From CBDFKQ01 sp965248855 (GTDB taxonomy: Bacteria > Bacteroidota > Bacteroidia > Cytophagales > 172606-1): 64,000 bases of DNA. Shown here piece by piece: positions 1-8,998 of the stretch; the first letter of the stretch is position 1; each line of letters starts with the position of its first letter. The translations under genes were made by a program, and so were the position numbers. The stretch spans positions 124,001-188,000 of the forward strand of contig CBDFKQ010000011.1 of NCBI GenBank assembly GCA_965248855.1. The letters are read 5' to 3'. Below the pieces are notes generated by a model. It was not told where the DNA came from and ran no database searches. It worked only from the letters and a program-made list of their open reading frames with translations.

Positions 1-1
1 A

Positions 2-2125
2 GGTGTAAAGGTTGGGCAAACTTATGTAATGGAATCAATAAATGATGTTTCATTTAAACAAACAAATACCGTTAAAGAAAAAGTTATTTCAAGGCGAAGT
101 AATTTCCCCAAGCAAGTGCAACAAAATGGAAACGCAATTATGGGTTTTTCCACCGCTAATTTTTATTCACCTAAAATTAATGGTGTGATATCACCTCTTT
201 CTCCTTCGGCATTTGCTTACTATAATTTTAGCTATGAAGGAATGTTTGAAGATAAAGGCGTGCAGGTAAATAAAATAAGGGTTACACCAAGATCAAAAGG
301 CTCAAATGTAAATTCCGGAATAATTAATATAATTGAAAATTCATGGGCCATACATAGTCTGAATATGAAAACAGAAGATGAAAATGGTAAATATTATATA
401 AAACAATTATATTCTCCGTTTAACGATGTGTGGATGCCTTTTTATTTTGAATTCGGAATAGAATTTGATTCTTTCGGTATCAATTTTGGGGGCAGGTATA
501 TAACTAATGTGCGAAACTATGATGTAAAAGTTAATCCAAAGTTTCACCAACAACCTGTGGTGATAGATGAGAAAATTGACAAAGCTGAGGCAAAAGAAAA
601 CAAGAATACTAAAATTAATAAAAAGTCTGATCTGACAAAACAACCATTAACCCGAAAACAATTAAAGAAAATTGTGAATGATTTGGAAAAAGAAAGTAAA
701 AAGGAAAGAAAAGCAAATCATGAAAAAATAGATTTAATTCAAGATTATAATATCTCCCTTGATAGCGCTGCAGATAAAAAAAATAATGATTTCTGGAATA
801 CTGAACGCCAAGTGCCACTTACAGTTAATGAATCAAAAGGTTATGCTCAGGCAGATAGCATTGCAAAAGCCGATCAGGTAAATATTAAAAAAGATTCGTT
901 GCGCAACTTACCTGTTTTTAAATTTAAACATATTTTTCTTGGCCGTTCTTATAGATATGGGAAAAAAGATCCATTATACGGTTATCAGACAAGATTAACA
1001 TATAATTCACCTTTAGATGCACAAAATGTAATTGGTAACTTTTATAATAGTGTTGAGGGATATTATTTAAATGCCGGTTTAAATTATACAAAAAGTAAAA
1101 ATCAGGAAAATAAATTTGAAGCAAATTCGAATTTTCGCTATTCATTTGCTCGCAGCAGGTTGAACGGTGTTTTAGGCCTTAGTTATTCATTTAATAATTT
1201 AGAAGATCAAATTTCAATTTCTGGAGGGAGGTTCGTACAGCAATTCAATAATCAAAATCCAATTTCTCCATTCATGAATACATTTTATTCATTGTTTTTG
1301 GAAAAAAATTATATGAAGCTTTATGAAAAAACTTTTGCTAATATTTCTTACAGAAAGTTTTTAACAGAACAATTTACATTTAATACAAATTTTGAATTTG
1401 CACAACGAAACCATCTTCAAAATAATCATTTTACTCCCTGGATTGATGATAAAAACCAATCATATTCTTCCAACGATCCTGTAAACATTGAAAAGGATTC
1501 CACTAAGTTTAATACCCACAATACGTTATTATTTAACCTCGAATTGCGGATAAGACCTTTTGCTAAAGCAGGAAAATTCAACGGTCATAAGTATACTATT
1601 AACAGAAATAAACCTTCATTTTTTTTAAGAAGTAGAATGGGTTTATTGGAAGAAAGCAAATTTACACAATTGGAATTTGTATACGATCAGACATGGGAAT
1701 TAGAAAAGCTGGGTGAATTTCACATAAATGCCAAAGTGGGTACTTTTGTAAATAAACCCACATATTTTATTGATTTTAAGCATTTTAATGGAAATCAAAC
1801 CCTTTTTACATTAGGTAATTTTGAATCCTTCCGTAATTTGGAATATTACACATTTAGTACAGCTCAGAATTATTTGGAAATTCATGCCAATAATTCTTTT
1901 CAGAAATTTTTATTATCACAAATAACAATTTTAAGACTAACAGGCTTAAAAGAAAATGTTTTTGCCAATTATTTTAATACTTTCAGTCAGGGTAATAGAT
2001 ATGTTGAAATAGGATATGGTTTAACAGGAGGCTCTCAATTTTTGGGTTTAGGCGTTGAAGTGGTGGGTTCTTTTTTAAATGAGAAATATAATTCAACTGC
2101 ATTAAGGGTGAAGATTCCATTCTAG
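2..2125 (+). CDS. DUF5686-family outer-membrane protein, 5' end outside window
   Basis: The frame is open from position 2, so the first ATG (29) is internal and the N-terminus lies left of the window. What is visible is the C-terminal ~705 residues. It has a region typical of DUF5686 (SPLSPSAFAYYNFSYEG, then strands around KIRVTPRSK), a Lys/Glu-rich linker at about residues 190-280, and then a long run of alternating aromatic/polar strands ending in a terminal Phe (ALRVKIPF). This is an outer-membrane beta-barrel pattern. Full-length family members usually begin with a signal peptide and a carboxypeptidase-regulatory-like domain, which would be upstream. The precise function is unknown; an envelope role is inferred from the family. 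Family assignment is by recognition of motifs and layout. Confidence 0.8.
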   Translation, partial: GVKVGQTYVMESINDVSFKQTNTVKEKVISRRSNFPKQVQQNGNAIMGFSTANFYSPKINGVISPLSPSAFAYYNFSYEGMFEDKGVQVNKIRVTPRSKGSNVNSGIINIIENSWAIHSLNMKTEDENGKYYIKQLYSPFNDVWMPFYFEFGIEFDSFGINFGGRYITNVRNYDVKVNPKFHQQPVVIDEKIDKAEAKENKNTKINKKSDLTKQPLTRKQLKKIVNDLEKESKKERKANHEKIDLIQDYNISLDSAADKKNNDFWNTERQVPLTVNESKGYAQADSIAKADQVNIKKDSLRNLPVFKFKHIFLGRSYRYGKKDPLYGYQTRLTYNSPLDAQNVIGNFYNSVEGYYLNAGLNYTKSKNQENKFEANSNFRYSFARSRLNGVLGLSYSFNNLEDQISISGGRFVQQFNNQNPISPFMNTFYSLFLEKNYMKLYEKTFANISYRKFLTEQFTFNTNFEFAQRNHLQNNHFTPWIDDKNQSYSSNDPVNIEKDSTKFNTHNTLLFNLELRIRPFAKAGKFNGHKYTINRNKPSFFLRSRMGLLEESKFTQLEFVYDQTWELEKLGEFHINAKVGTFVNKPTYFIDFKHFNGNQTLFTLGNFESFRNLEYYTFSTAQNYLEIHANNSFQKFLLSQITILRLTGLKENVFANYFNTFSQGNRYVEIGYGLTGGSQFLGLGVEVVGSFLNEKYNSTALRVKIPF

Positions 2126-2152
2126 TAAAAAAGTAGATTTTTTTTTTAAATT

Positions 2153-2623
2153 ATGAAACCTTATCTTTTTAAAACTGATCAAATTGGTATTTCTAATGAA
2201 GGTATTCACATCTTAACAAGTAAATATAATCATGAGATGATTTTATTTAGCGAAATTAATGAAATCATTATTAAAAAAGGAATGAGAGTAGGCAGTTGGA
2301 TTCTACTTTCATTCCTTGGCGTTTCATTATTTTTATTTGGAATAATATATGGCGTAAAGTTTATGGAAGAATATTTATGGGGAAAAATAATTAACGTTAT
2401 TTATATTGAAAAGTTTCTTTTACCAATCTTCTCATTCCTACAACTAGGCAGCTTATTTATTTATAGTTTTTTTAACATAGGATTAGTATTAAAAATAAAA
2501 TATGGAAATAAAACCAAAAACTTTTCAATTGAACAACTAAGAAAGAAACCGGGAATTAAAGAATTGAAAAAATTCTTTAATTCCAATTATCTCACAAGAA
2601 TGTGTTTTAAAAACAGCAATTAA
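2153..2623 (+). CDS. Small membrane protein with a bPH-like architecture
   Basis: This 156-residue protein starts 27 bp after the DUF5686 gene and is probably co-transcribed with it. An N-terminal strand-rich segment (GISNEGIHILTSKYNHEMI, FSEINEIIIKKG) is followed by two hydrophobic segments at about residues 48-70 and 85-115, then a basic C-terminal tail with helices (FSIEQLRKKPGIKELKKFF). Strands interrupted by a membrane hairpin resemble bacterial PH-like YcxB-type proteins, but I do not recognise a specific family. A strong terminator hairpin follows the stop codon directly. Confidence 0.6.
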   Translation: MKPYLFKTDQIGISNEGIHILTSKYNHEMILFSEINEIIIKKGMRVGSWILLSFLGVSLFLFGIIYGVKFMEEYLWGKIINVIYIEKFLLPIFSFLQLGSLFIYSFFNIGLVLKIKYGNKTKNFSIEQLRKKPGIKELKKFFNSNYLTRMCFKNSN

Positions 2624-2624
2624 T

Positions 2625-2659
2625 AAAAATGGTGTCTTTGTTTAAGAGACACCATTTTT
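2625..2659. terminator. Bidirectional terminator between convergent genes
   Basis: A perfect 13-bp stem (2625-2637 with 2647-2659, arms AAAAATGGTGTCT / AGACACCATTTTT) encloses a 9-nt loop. The A-run and T-run flanks make it usable from both strands. It sits between the plus-strand gene ending at 2623 and the minus-strand oxidoreductase ending at 2678. Confidence 0.85.
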
Positions 2660-2677
2660 ATTGAATAATTAAAAATT

Positions 2678-3826
2678 TTACTTTACTTCAACCCAAGCCT
2701 GTTTTTTATTACTTTCCAGAATTCTTTCACAAATTAATAATTCTCTATATCCATCAGCAAAAGTAGGGAAAGTTGGTTTTACAGGTTGTTTTCCATCAGC
2801 AATTGCTTCATAAACTTCTTTGAATAAATGTTTTGAAGTATCGGGAAAACCTTCATTGTGGCCACCGGGGAAAGTGATCAATTGTCTTGATTCAGGATAA
2901 ACCAATGATGGGTCTTTTAATAAAACTTCGTTAGATTTATCTCTGTTTCCTATCCACATTTCGTTAGGTGTTTCCGAGCACCAACTAAATGTTTGTTTTG
3001 AACCGGATATTTCAAGACTCATTCTGTTTTTCCTTCCGGCAGCAACTTGAGAAACTGTAATAACACCTCTATTTCCATTATCAAATCGCAATAAAACATT
3101 TGCATGATCTTCAGTTGTAATATTTACATCTGCATAATCTTCAGGCGATAACATTTTTCCTGAATATGTTTCTACTGCTTTTAATGGTTTTTTTCTTGTT
3201 TTATGCACAGTATTAAAATCAGCCATTACAGCTACAGTTTTTAATCCTGTAATATATTCTAAACTATCCATTAAATGAGATCCTATATCAGCAATGGCAC
3301 GCGAATCGCCGGATTTGTCGGGTTCTAATCTCCAATTATAATCTGTATTATAAAAAAGCCAATCTTGTAAGTACGATCCGATTATTGAAAAAACTTCACC
3401 TAAGTCTCCTTTCTCACGCATCGTTTTCATTTGACGAATAAGTGGGTAATACCTCAAATTAAAATGTACAGCATTTACCAAACCACTTTTTGCTGCCAAT
3501 TCTACCAATTCTTCAGCTTCTTTTAAATCTTTTGCCAAAGGTTTTTCACACACCACATGTTTTCCGGCTTCAATAGCTGCTTTAGCCTGACTGTAATGTA
3601 AAAAATTTGGGGTACATACGTGGATACATTTTATATCATCTTGTTTCAACAAATCTTCAAACAAATAATACCTGTCAACACCTAATTTTTCTGCTTTTTC
3701 TTTAGCCAGTTCAATTGAAAATTCGCTTATGGCAGCCACTTCAATATTTGGCAATCTCCTTAATGCTTCAATGTGTGCAGGTCCAATAAAACCTAAGCCT
3801 GCAACACCTACTTTAATTTTTTCCAT
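2678..3826 (-). CDS. Gfo/Idh/MocA family oxidoreductase
   Basis: A 382-residue NAD(P)-dependent dehydrogenase-type protein. The N-terminal Rossmann fold has GVAGLGFIGPAH (residues 7-18), and the EKP signature of the family, whose Lys contacts cofactor and substrate, is at 94-96. The C-terminal alpha/beta domain contains ADIGSHLMD, where the family's catalytic His normally lies. Substrates of this family are mostly sugars, sugar nucleotides or inositols, and the sequence does not tell which. There is no signal peptide, so it is cytoplasmic. It is transcribed alone, facing the upstream convergent gene across a terminator. A paralogue with the same DIGSH and EYITGL segments lies at 30722-31879. 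The ATG start is backed by the immediate start of the first beta-strand. Confidence 0.9.
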   Translation of the reverse strand: MEKIKVGVAGLGFIGPAHIEALRRLPNIEVAAISEFSIELAKEKAEKLGVDRYYLFEDLLKQDDIKCIHVCTPNFLHYSQAKAAIEAGKHVVCEKPLAKDLKEAEELVELAAKSGLVNAVHFNLRYYPLIRQMKTMREKGDLGEVFSIIGSYLQDWLFYNTDYNWRLEPDKSGDSRAIADIGSHLMDSLEYITGLKTVAVMADFNTVHKTRKKPLKAVETYSGKMLSPEDYADVNITTEDHANVLLRFDNGNRGVITVSQVAAGRKNRMSLEISGSKQTFSWCSETPNEMWIGNRDKSNEVLLKDPSLVYPESRQLITFPGGHNEGFPDTSKHLFKEVYEAIADGKQPVKPTFPTFADGYRELLICERILESNKKQAWVEVK

Positions 3827-4004
3827 GTATGAAAATTAATTTTTAGAGGTATGAAATTTTTTTAAAGATATAGGATTTTTTATGAATTTTATTCAACAAA
3901 ACGCATATTCTGTTTCGAATTAAGAAATTATATTTTTTATAATGGGATTTTAAATGTTTTAAAATAATTTTTTAAGTTACTTTTTCATTTTTTTTAAATA
4001 AAAT

Positions 4005-4050
4005 CAGATTAACAACTTCTTGTTAATCTGTGTTTTCTTTTTAAATTTCG
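4005..4050 (+). promoter_or_regulatory. Inverted repeat overlapping a putative promoter of the TPR operon
   Basis: A perfect 11-bp inverted repeat (4005-4015 CAGATTAACAA; 4020-4030 TTGTTAATCTG; loop CTTC) lies 38 bp before the ATG at 4069. The TTG at 4020-4022 is 19 bp from TAAATTTC (4042-4049), close to the Bacteroidota -33/-7 arrangement (TTG, 19 bp, TAnnTTTG). The right arm therefore covers the putative -33 element, as an operator would. It has no T-run and precedes rather than follows a gene, so it is not a simple terminator. Confidence 0.45.
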
Positions 4051-4068
4051 ACGAAAAATTTATTTAAT

Positions 4069-4878
4069 ATGCAAAGCAAGTATTTTTTAAGTATTGTCCT
4101 TGGTTTATTTATGTCTGCAATATCAATGGCAGATCCCGGGGGAAGATCTTTTAAAGAAGCGAAAGATTTATATGAAAAAGGCCAATATAAGGATGCTGTT
4201 AAGCTTTTTGAACAGGCGATCAATGAAAATCCGGAAAAATACAATAGTAAAGGAAATTATATGGCAGGCTTGTGTTTCAAAAAAATGGATGCTTGTTCTG
4301 AGGCAAAAGTATATTTTAGAAAATCTTATGAAGCTGATCCAAATACCGGTGGTGCAAGCTCATTAGATAAATTTAAAGATCAGTTAAAATATTGTAAAAT
4401 CACACTTGAAGAATTAAAAAATTATACTTCTTCAAACCCTAATCCGCATATAAATACACAACAAGATGTAGTAACTAATCAATCAAATAATACTACCAAC
4501 ACAATTCAAAAAAATGCAACTAAAAGTGGCGGTTTCAGCTTTGTATGGATCATTTTACTTGTTGTAGCTTTAGGTGCAGGTGGTTATTGGTTGTATAATA
4601 AAAATAAGCAAAACAAGGAAATAGCAGTTGAAAATAAAAGTTATGTTTCCGATCAACTATTTAATATCAGTGAAATTTTATTTGATGATGCTGTTTGGGC
4701 GAAATATGCAGAACAATATGGTGAAGCTTCTGTACAACGTATTCAATCAAGTTGGCAATTAGAATATTCTCAATTGGTAGATAGCAAAGATGAAGTTGGC
4801 ATTAACCAACTTTTACGTAAAATCAGGCAATTGGATGTAAGTGCTGCAAGTGTATTTAATTCTGATAAACTTATTTAA
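4069..4878 (+). CDS. Secreted/anchored TPR protein with cytoplasmic C-terminal module
   Basis: This 269-residue protein begins with a signal peptide (about residues 1-21, ending SMA-D). Tetratricopeptide repeats follow (AKDLYEKGQYKDAVKLFEQA, AGLCFKKMDACSEAKVYFRKS, about residues 28-110), then a low-complexity Asn/Gln/Thr linker, one membrane helix (FVWIILLVVALGAGGYWLY, about 155-173), and a C-terminal helical module of about 70 residues (FDDAVWAKYAEQYGE ... ASVFNS). Expected topology is TPR in the periplasm and module in the cytoplasm. The C-terminal module is repeated twice in the next gene, which makes the two genes a functional pair. I do not recognise a named family. TPR domains generally mediate protein-protein contacts. 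Confidence 0.7.
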   Translation: MQSKYFLSIVLGLFMSAISMADPGGRSFKEAKDLYEKGQYKDAVKLFEQAINENPEKYNSKGNYMAGLCFKKMDACSEAKVYFRKSYEADPNTGGASSLDKFKDQLKYCKITLEELKNYTSSNPNPHINTQQDVVTNQSNNTTNTIQKNATKSGGFSFVWIILLVVALGAGGYWLYNKNKQNKEIAVENKSYVSDQLFNISEILFDDAVWAKYAEQYGEASVQRIQSSWQLEYSQLVDSKDEVGINQLLRKIRQLDVSAASVFNSDKLI

Positions 4879-4934
4879 TAAATAATTTATTAAGAGTAAT
4901 TTAAACTATTTTATTAACCTTCCTTTAATTTGCC

Positions 4935-6668
4935 ATGCCAATTCTTTTTTTTGTATTATTTATCATCGCAATTATTTTTAGAGTTTACAGGTTAAAGCAA
5001 AAACAAGCTTCTCCGCCTGCTTCAATTCCTGAAATTAATATAAGTAAGTATGATCAATTAAAAGCAATTTTAAACGATACTTCAAAATGGAGCAAATATT
5101 CATCAACTTATGATGAAGAAATAGTTAAAAAACGTAGAAAAAAATTTATTGCCACTTACAATGAATTAATAACAAGGCAAAGTTTACAAGAATATACATT
5201 AACTGAATGGACCAAATTCACCTCTAAAATTCAAAACATAAGTATTAATCCCGCTAAGGTTTTTCGCAGTATTATCTTTCCTTTAATATTTGGTTTGAGC
5301 AGTCTTTCCGGTTTTTCTCAAAGTGCCAAAAGCTATATTAATGATGGGAACGATAATTATAAAAGCAAAAATTATTCTCAAGCTTTAATTGATTATAACC
5401 ATGCATTGAGTTTTAGTATGTCACCCGAAAAACTGGCGGGTGTGCATTATAAAATTGCAGTTACATTTAATAAATTGAAAAATTGCGATAGTGCTAAAGT
5501 TCATTATGTTTTAGCTTTAAAAAATGATCCTCAAAATGGTGGAGCATCTTCGATAAGTAAATTTGAAGATAAGTTAAGAGATTGTAACTTATCAAAATCT
5601 GATATAGAAGCAAGTAATAATACTAATCAGGGAACAATTACTCAAGACAGGGTATTGCCAGAGCCCGATAGAAATAACGAAGCAATAAAAACGGAAGAAA
5701 CTCAAAGTAAAAATAATAACGGCGATTTTTGGTTGTTTTTATTTATCGGTATACCATTTATTTTATTAGCCTCATGGATTATAGCAAAAATTATTGCGAG
5801 CTTTTTATTTAAAATTTCTCCAAAACAAAAACGCTTAGACCTTGATGGATTTATAAATGATGATTTGTTTTGGAACGGGCTTGGCGCAAAAGGATATCAA
5901 ACTTCAAAAATAGAAGAAGTAAGAGAAGTACTTAAAAATGCTGCCAATAATTTAACAACAAACTCATCAGATTTAATTGTCAGCAATGTTCACAGACACA
6001 TATATTGGATAAAAAATAATCCGGAATTATATTTTACTGAAGATGCCTTGACAAAAGGAAACTTAAGATATTTAATAAGGCCTTCAGAATTAGATTTCTA
6101 TTGTTTTTTCTCTGCAGAACAATTACCTGAAGGGAAAACTAATGCTTTTATTATTAAACACCCTTCCAATTCATCATTAGATAAAAGAGTTTGGGTTTCT
6201 GATAGAATTCAACGAATGATTGAAAAGAAATCAAAAATTAAAGTTCGTCTGCATACAGTTGATGGAGTTTTTACCCATTGGAGTAATGACAAAACATATT
6301 ATGATAAATTTAAATCTCATATTCCATTAAACGGCACATCAGGTAATTTTCAATTAATAGAAAAATGGGTAGGAGAGACGCGTGAAATAGATTTAAATAA
6401 ATATTATGAAATTTTTACAAGTCAGTTTCCAAATTATATTTTTCCTCACCCCGATACAATAATACAAGGTTATATAGATTATTTAGGAGATGTGCCGGAA
6501 GATAATACCGGTTTTGACAGACCATCCGGAACCTATGAACAAGGTGATAATTATACTTCAAACTCGGGTTCAGATTTATTAACAGGTGTTGTAATTGGTT
6601 CAATGCTTTCTGATCATGATAGAAATAGATATGATGAACACGGACACCCTTTATCCGACGTTTCCTAA
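4935..6668 (+). CDS. Polytopic TPR membrane protein, extended paralogue of the upstream gene
   Basis: This 577-residue protein starts 56 bp after the previous gene. Order: membrane segment (residues 2-16, followed by RVYRLKQK); helical module 1 (about 38-108, similar to the C-terminal module of the upstream protein); a second hydrophobic segment that looks like an internal signal peptide (IIFPLIFGLSSLSGFSQ, about 113-130); TPRs (about 133-215); linker; membrane segment (FWLFLFIGIPFILLASWII, about 263-285); module 2 (FINDDLFWNGLG onwards, about 300-370); then a unique C-terminal domain to 577 ending in a His/Asp-rich tail. By charge distribution both modules face the cytoplasm and the TPRs the periplasm. 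The internal signal-like segment suggests fusion of two ancestral units. Its 3' end overlaps the next gene, implying translational coupling. Confidence 0.7.
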   Translation: MPILFFVLFIIAIIFRVYRLKQKQASPPASIPEINISKYDQLKAILNDTSKWSKYSSTYDEEIVKKRRKKFIATYNELITRQSLQEYTLTEWTKFTSKIQNISINPAKVFRSIIFPLIFGLSSLSGFSQSAKSYINDGNDNYKSKNYSQALIDYNHALSFSMSPEKLAGVHYKIAVTFNKLKNCDSAKVHYVLALKNDPQNGGASSISKFEDKLRDCNLSKSDIEASNNTNQGTITQDRVLPEPDRNNEAIKTEETQSKNNNGDFWLFLFIGIPFILLASWIIAKIIASFLFKISPKQKRLDLDGFINDDLFWNGLGAKGYQTSKIEEVREVLKNAANNLTTNSSDLIVSNVHRHIYWIKNNPELYFTEDALTKGNLRYLIRPSELDFYCFFSAEQLPEGKTNAFIIKHPSNSSLDKRVWVSDRIQRMIEKKSKIKVRLHTVDGVFTHWSNDKTYYDKFKSHIPLNGTSGNFQLIEKWVGETREIDLNKYYEIFTSQFPNYIFPHPDTIIQGYIDYLGDVPEDNTGFDRPSGTYEQGDNYTSNSGSDLLTGVVIGSMLSDHDRNRYDEHGHPLSDVS

Positions 6669-7857
6669 AAGATTAAAAGTTTTATTTTATGCAGTTAATG
6701 GAATAGGTTTAGGGCATCTTACTCGGCTGTTAGCAATTGCGAAAAAATTAAAAATTAATTTTCCTGATAGTGACCTTCTTTTTATCACATCTTCGGATGC
6801 TGATAATATTTTAAGTAAAGAAGGTATTCCTTACGTTCACTTACCAAGCAAAACAGTTGTGGGACAATCGGGCACACTCACCTATCGTAAAATGGGAAGA
6901 TTGTATAATGCATTGGTAAATGCAGTTTACGATAACTTTCAACCACATATTTTAGTTGTTGATACAATGGTTACAGGATCATTCCATGACCTTTTAAATA
7001 TTTTAAGGTTTGGAAATTGCTTTAAAGTTTTTGTACATCGGGCAAGAAAAATAGAAGCTTATGAACAATCAGTAATTCAGGCTCAAAGATTTTACAATCT
7101 TGTAATTGCCCCTCATTATAAAAATGCTGAAATTATTCCCATGCCTATCGGGTTTGATGTACCTCTTTTTTGGGCGGGGCCAATTATGCTTACTAACAAA
7201 GAAAATGCTGAAGAAAGAGAAAGTCTAAGAAAAAGATTAAACGTAACCAATGAAGAAAATTTAGTTTTTATTTCTCTAGGTGGGGGAGGAGACGCCAGTA
7301 ATGAGCAAACTTTGTTAAGTGTGTTTAATGTTCTTTCAAATTTTAGTGAAAATATAAAAATTTTATTGGCAGAAGGTCTTCTCTCAAATACAACAGTTAT
7401 TAGGCAGGTTATTGATAAAAATATTTGGCTTAAAAATAAAATTATTAGATTAAGTGAATATCCTGTTGCCAATTTATTCAATGCACTTGATTTGGCAATT
7501 TCCGGAGCAGGATATAATACCTTTCACGAATTATTATATTTTGGGATTCCTTCTATTTTTATTCCAAAAGTTCGTGGTTATGATGATCAGTTGGCAAGAG
7601 CCAAGATGGCAGAAAGCAAAAATGCTTGTTTGGTTTGTGAAGAAGATGAAAACTTTGAAATAAACTTTTATTCAAAGTGGCAAGAGCTTGAAAATGTTGA
7701 AAAACAAAAAAAATTGAAAGAAAACTGTTTGCAATTAATTCCTAACAATTACGCTGATCAGGCAGCAAAAGCTATTTTATCAGAATTGAATGAATGGTAT
7801 AAAGAGGATTTGCTTATCATAGAAGAAAATAAGGATGATGAAAATACATCTAAATAA
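6631..7857 (+). CDS. MurG-like (GT-B) glycosyltransferase
   Basis: About 409 residues from ATG 6631; an adjacent ATG at 6634 is equally possible, and an upstream in-frame ATG at 6595 would overlap the previous gene further. The N-terminal half opens with FYAVNGIGLGHLTRLLAIAK, the Gly-rich His loop of MurG/UGT-type GT-B enzymes. The C-terminal half has SLGGGGDASN and the acceptor/nucleotide region AISGAGYNTFHELLYFGIPSIFIP, as in glycosyltransferase family 28 C-terminal domains, where the conserved Glu binds the nucleotide sugar. No membrane segment is present, so it is cytoplasmic or peripheral. Substrate is unknown. It overlaps the TPR gene by ~38 bp and is followed 3 bp later by a radical SAM gene, so all four are probably one operon. 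Confidence 0.8.
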   Translation: MMNTDTLYPTFPKRLKVLFYAVNGIGLGHLTRLLAIAKKLKINFPDSDLLFITSSDADNILSKEGIPYVHLPSKTVVGQSGTLTYRKMGRLYNALVNAVYDNFQPHILVVDTMVTGSFHDLLNILRFGNCFKVFVHRARKIEAYEQSVIQAQRFYNLVIAPHYKNAEIIPMPIGFDVPLFWAGPIMLTNKENAEERESLRKRLNVTNEENLVFISLGGGGDASNEQTLLSVFNVLSNFSENIKILLAEGLLSNTTVIRQVIDKNIWLKNKIIRLSEYPVANLFNALDLAISGAGYNTFHELLYFGIPSIFIPKVRGYDDQLARAKMAESKNACLVCEEDENFEINFYSKWQELENVEKQKKLKENCLQLIPNNYADQAAKAILSELNEWYKEDLLIIEENKDDENTSK

Positions 7858-7860
7858 AAA

Positions 7861-8919
7861 ATGAATTTTCAAGAACAGCAATCCCTTCGCTTATTTCAGC
7901 ATTTAAATGGTGAAAAACCGGAACTTGGACCTGAAAGTGTCGGTATTGTTTTAACAAATGCTTGTAACCTTAATTGTATAACATGCTGGAGTTACTCTCC
8001 TTTATTAAACGTAAAACCACAAAAAGAATGGAAAAATCAACAATTGCCATTCGAAGTTACCGAAAAATTAATATTTGATCTCGCCTCTCTGGGTACAAAA
8101 AGAATTATTCTTACAGGTGGTGGGGACCCATTGGTTTACCCATTTTTTTATGACACACTTGAATTGGCTAAAAAATCAGGTTTAAAAATTACTTTAATAT
8201 CTAATCTTACATTGATTAAAGATTTTGAAAGGTTTTTATCTTTAAATATAGATACGATTCAAGCCAACTTTTCGGCAGCAGATGCACAAAGTTATGTTGA
8301 TTTTCATCCCAACAGAAAACTTGTTGATTTTGATAAATTGTTAGAGAAGTTGTCAATTTTGGCATCTAGAACCGGCGATTTAAAATTAGTATGTGTTGTA
8401 TGTAAAACAAATTATCACTCAATAGCAAAAATAATTGAATTGGCTGCCGAATTAAAAACCAAAATTCAATTTAAATTAATGAGTGTTAATGACGATACAT
8501 CAGCAGTTGCAATAAATGAAGCACAAAGAGTTTTTTTATTAAATGAAGAGCAAAATTTATTACAACTCGCAGAAAAAAATAATGTTAAATCTAATTTGAA
8601 TGTTTTTTTTAAAACTTTAAAAGGTGAAAATGTTTTTACTTTTCCTATCGAAGATATAGGGTGTTTTGCGGGAAACTGGTACTCACGGATCCATGCTGAT
8701 GGAAGTGTTAGGTTTTGTTGTAATCCAAATGATGAATTAACAATAGGATCATTACATAAAAATACATTTTCCGAAATTTGGAATAATGAGTATTATCAAA
8801 AAATAAGAGAAAAATTAAGAAATAATAATTTTGTAAAAGGCTGCGATAGATGTGGAAAATTTGATTTAAACTTTAAAATGAATCAATTATTGAATAAGGA
8901 AACCAAATATGTAATGTAA
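7861..8919 (+). CDS. Radical SAM protein with SPASM-like C-terminus
   Basis: 352 residues. The radical SAM cluster motif CNLNCITC has Cys at 35, 39 and 42 (CxxxCxxC). It is followed by the SAM-binding Gly motif ILTGGGDPL. The C-terminal part has a SPASM/Twitch-like arrangement: IGCFAGNWYSRIHADGSVRFCCN, then GSLHKNTFSEIWNN and CDRCGKF, supplying Cys for an auxiliary Fe-S cluster. Such enzymes modify peptides, proteins or carbohydrates; no precursor peptide is evident nearby. It begins 3 bp after the glycosyltransferase stop. A terminator at 8935-8966 ends the operon. Confidence 0.85.
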   Translation: MNFQEQQSLRLFQHLNGEKPELGPESVGIVLTNACNLNCITCWSYSPLLNVKPQKEWKNQQLPFEVTEKLIFDLASLGTKRIILTGGGDPLVYPFFYDTLELAKKSGLKITLISNLTLIKDFERFLSLNIDTIQANFSAADAQSYVDFHPNRKLVDFDKLLEKLSILASRTGDLKLVCVVCKTNYHSIAKIIELAAELKTKIQFKLMSVNDDTSAVAINEAQRVFLLNEEQNLLQLAEKNNVKSNLNVFFKTLKGENVFTFPIEDIGCFAGNWYSRIHADGSVRFCCNPNDELTIGSLHKNTFSEIWNNEYYQKIREKLRNNNFVKGCDRCGKFDLNFKMNQLLNKETKYVM

Positions 8920-8934
8920 AAGATTAAAATAAAT

Positions 8935-8966
8935 AAATCCCTGCTTAAAGTAAGACAGGGATTTTT
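8935..8966. terminator. Bidirectional terminator after the radical SAM gene
   Basis: A 9-bp perfect stem (8935-8943 AAATCCCTG; 8956-8964 CAGGGATTT) is followed by T residues. It lies between the plus-strand radical SAM gene and the convergent minus-strand gene ending at 8999. Confidence 0.75.
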
Positions 8967-8998
8967 AATAAAAGGTTTGATAAAAAAATTATTTTAAA

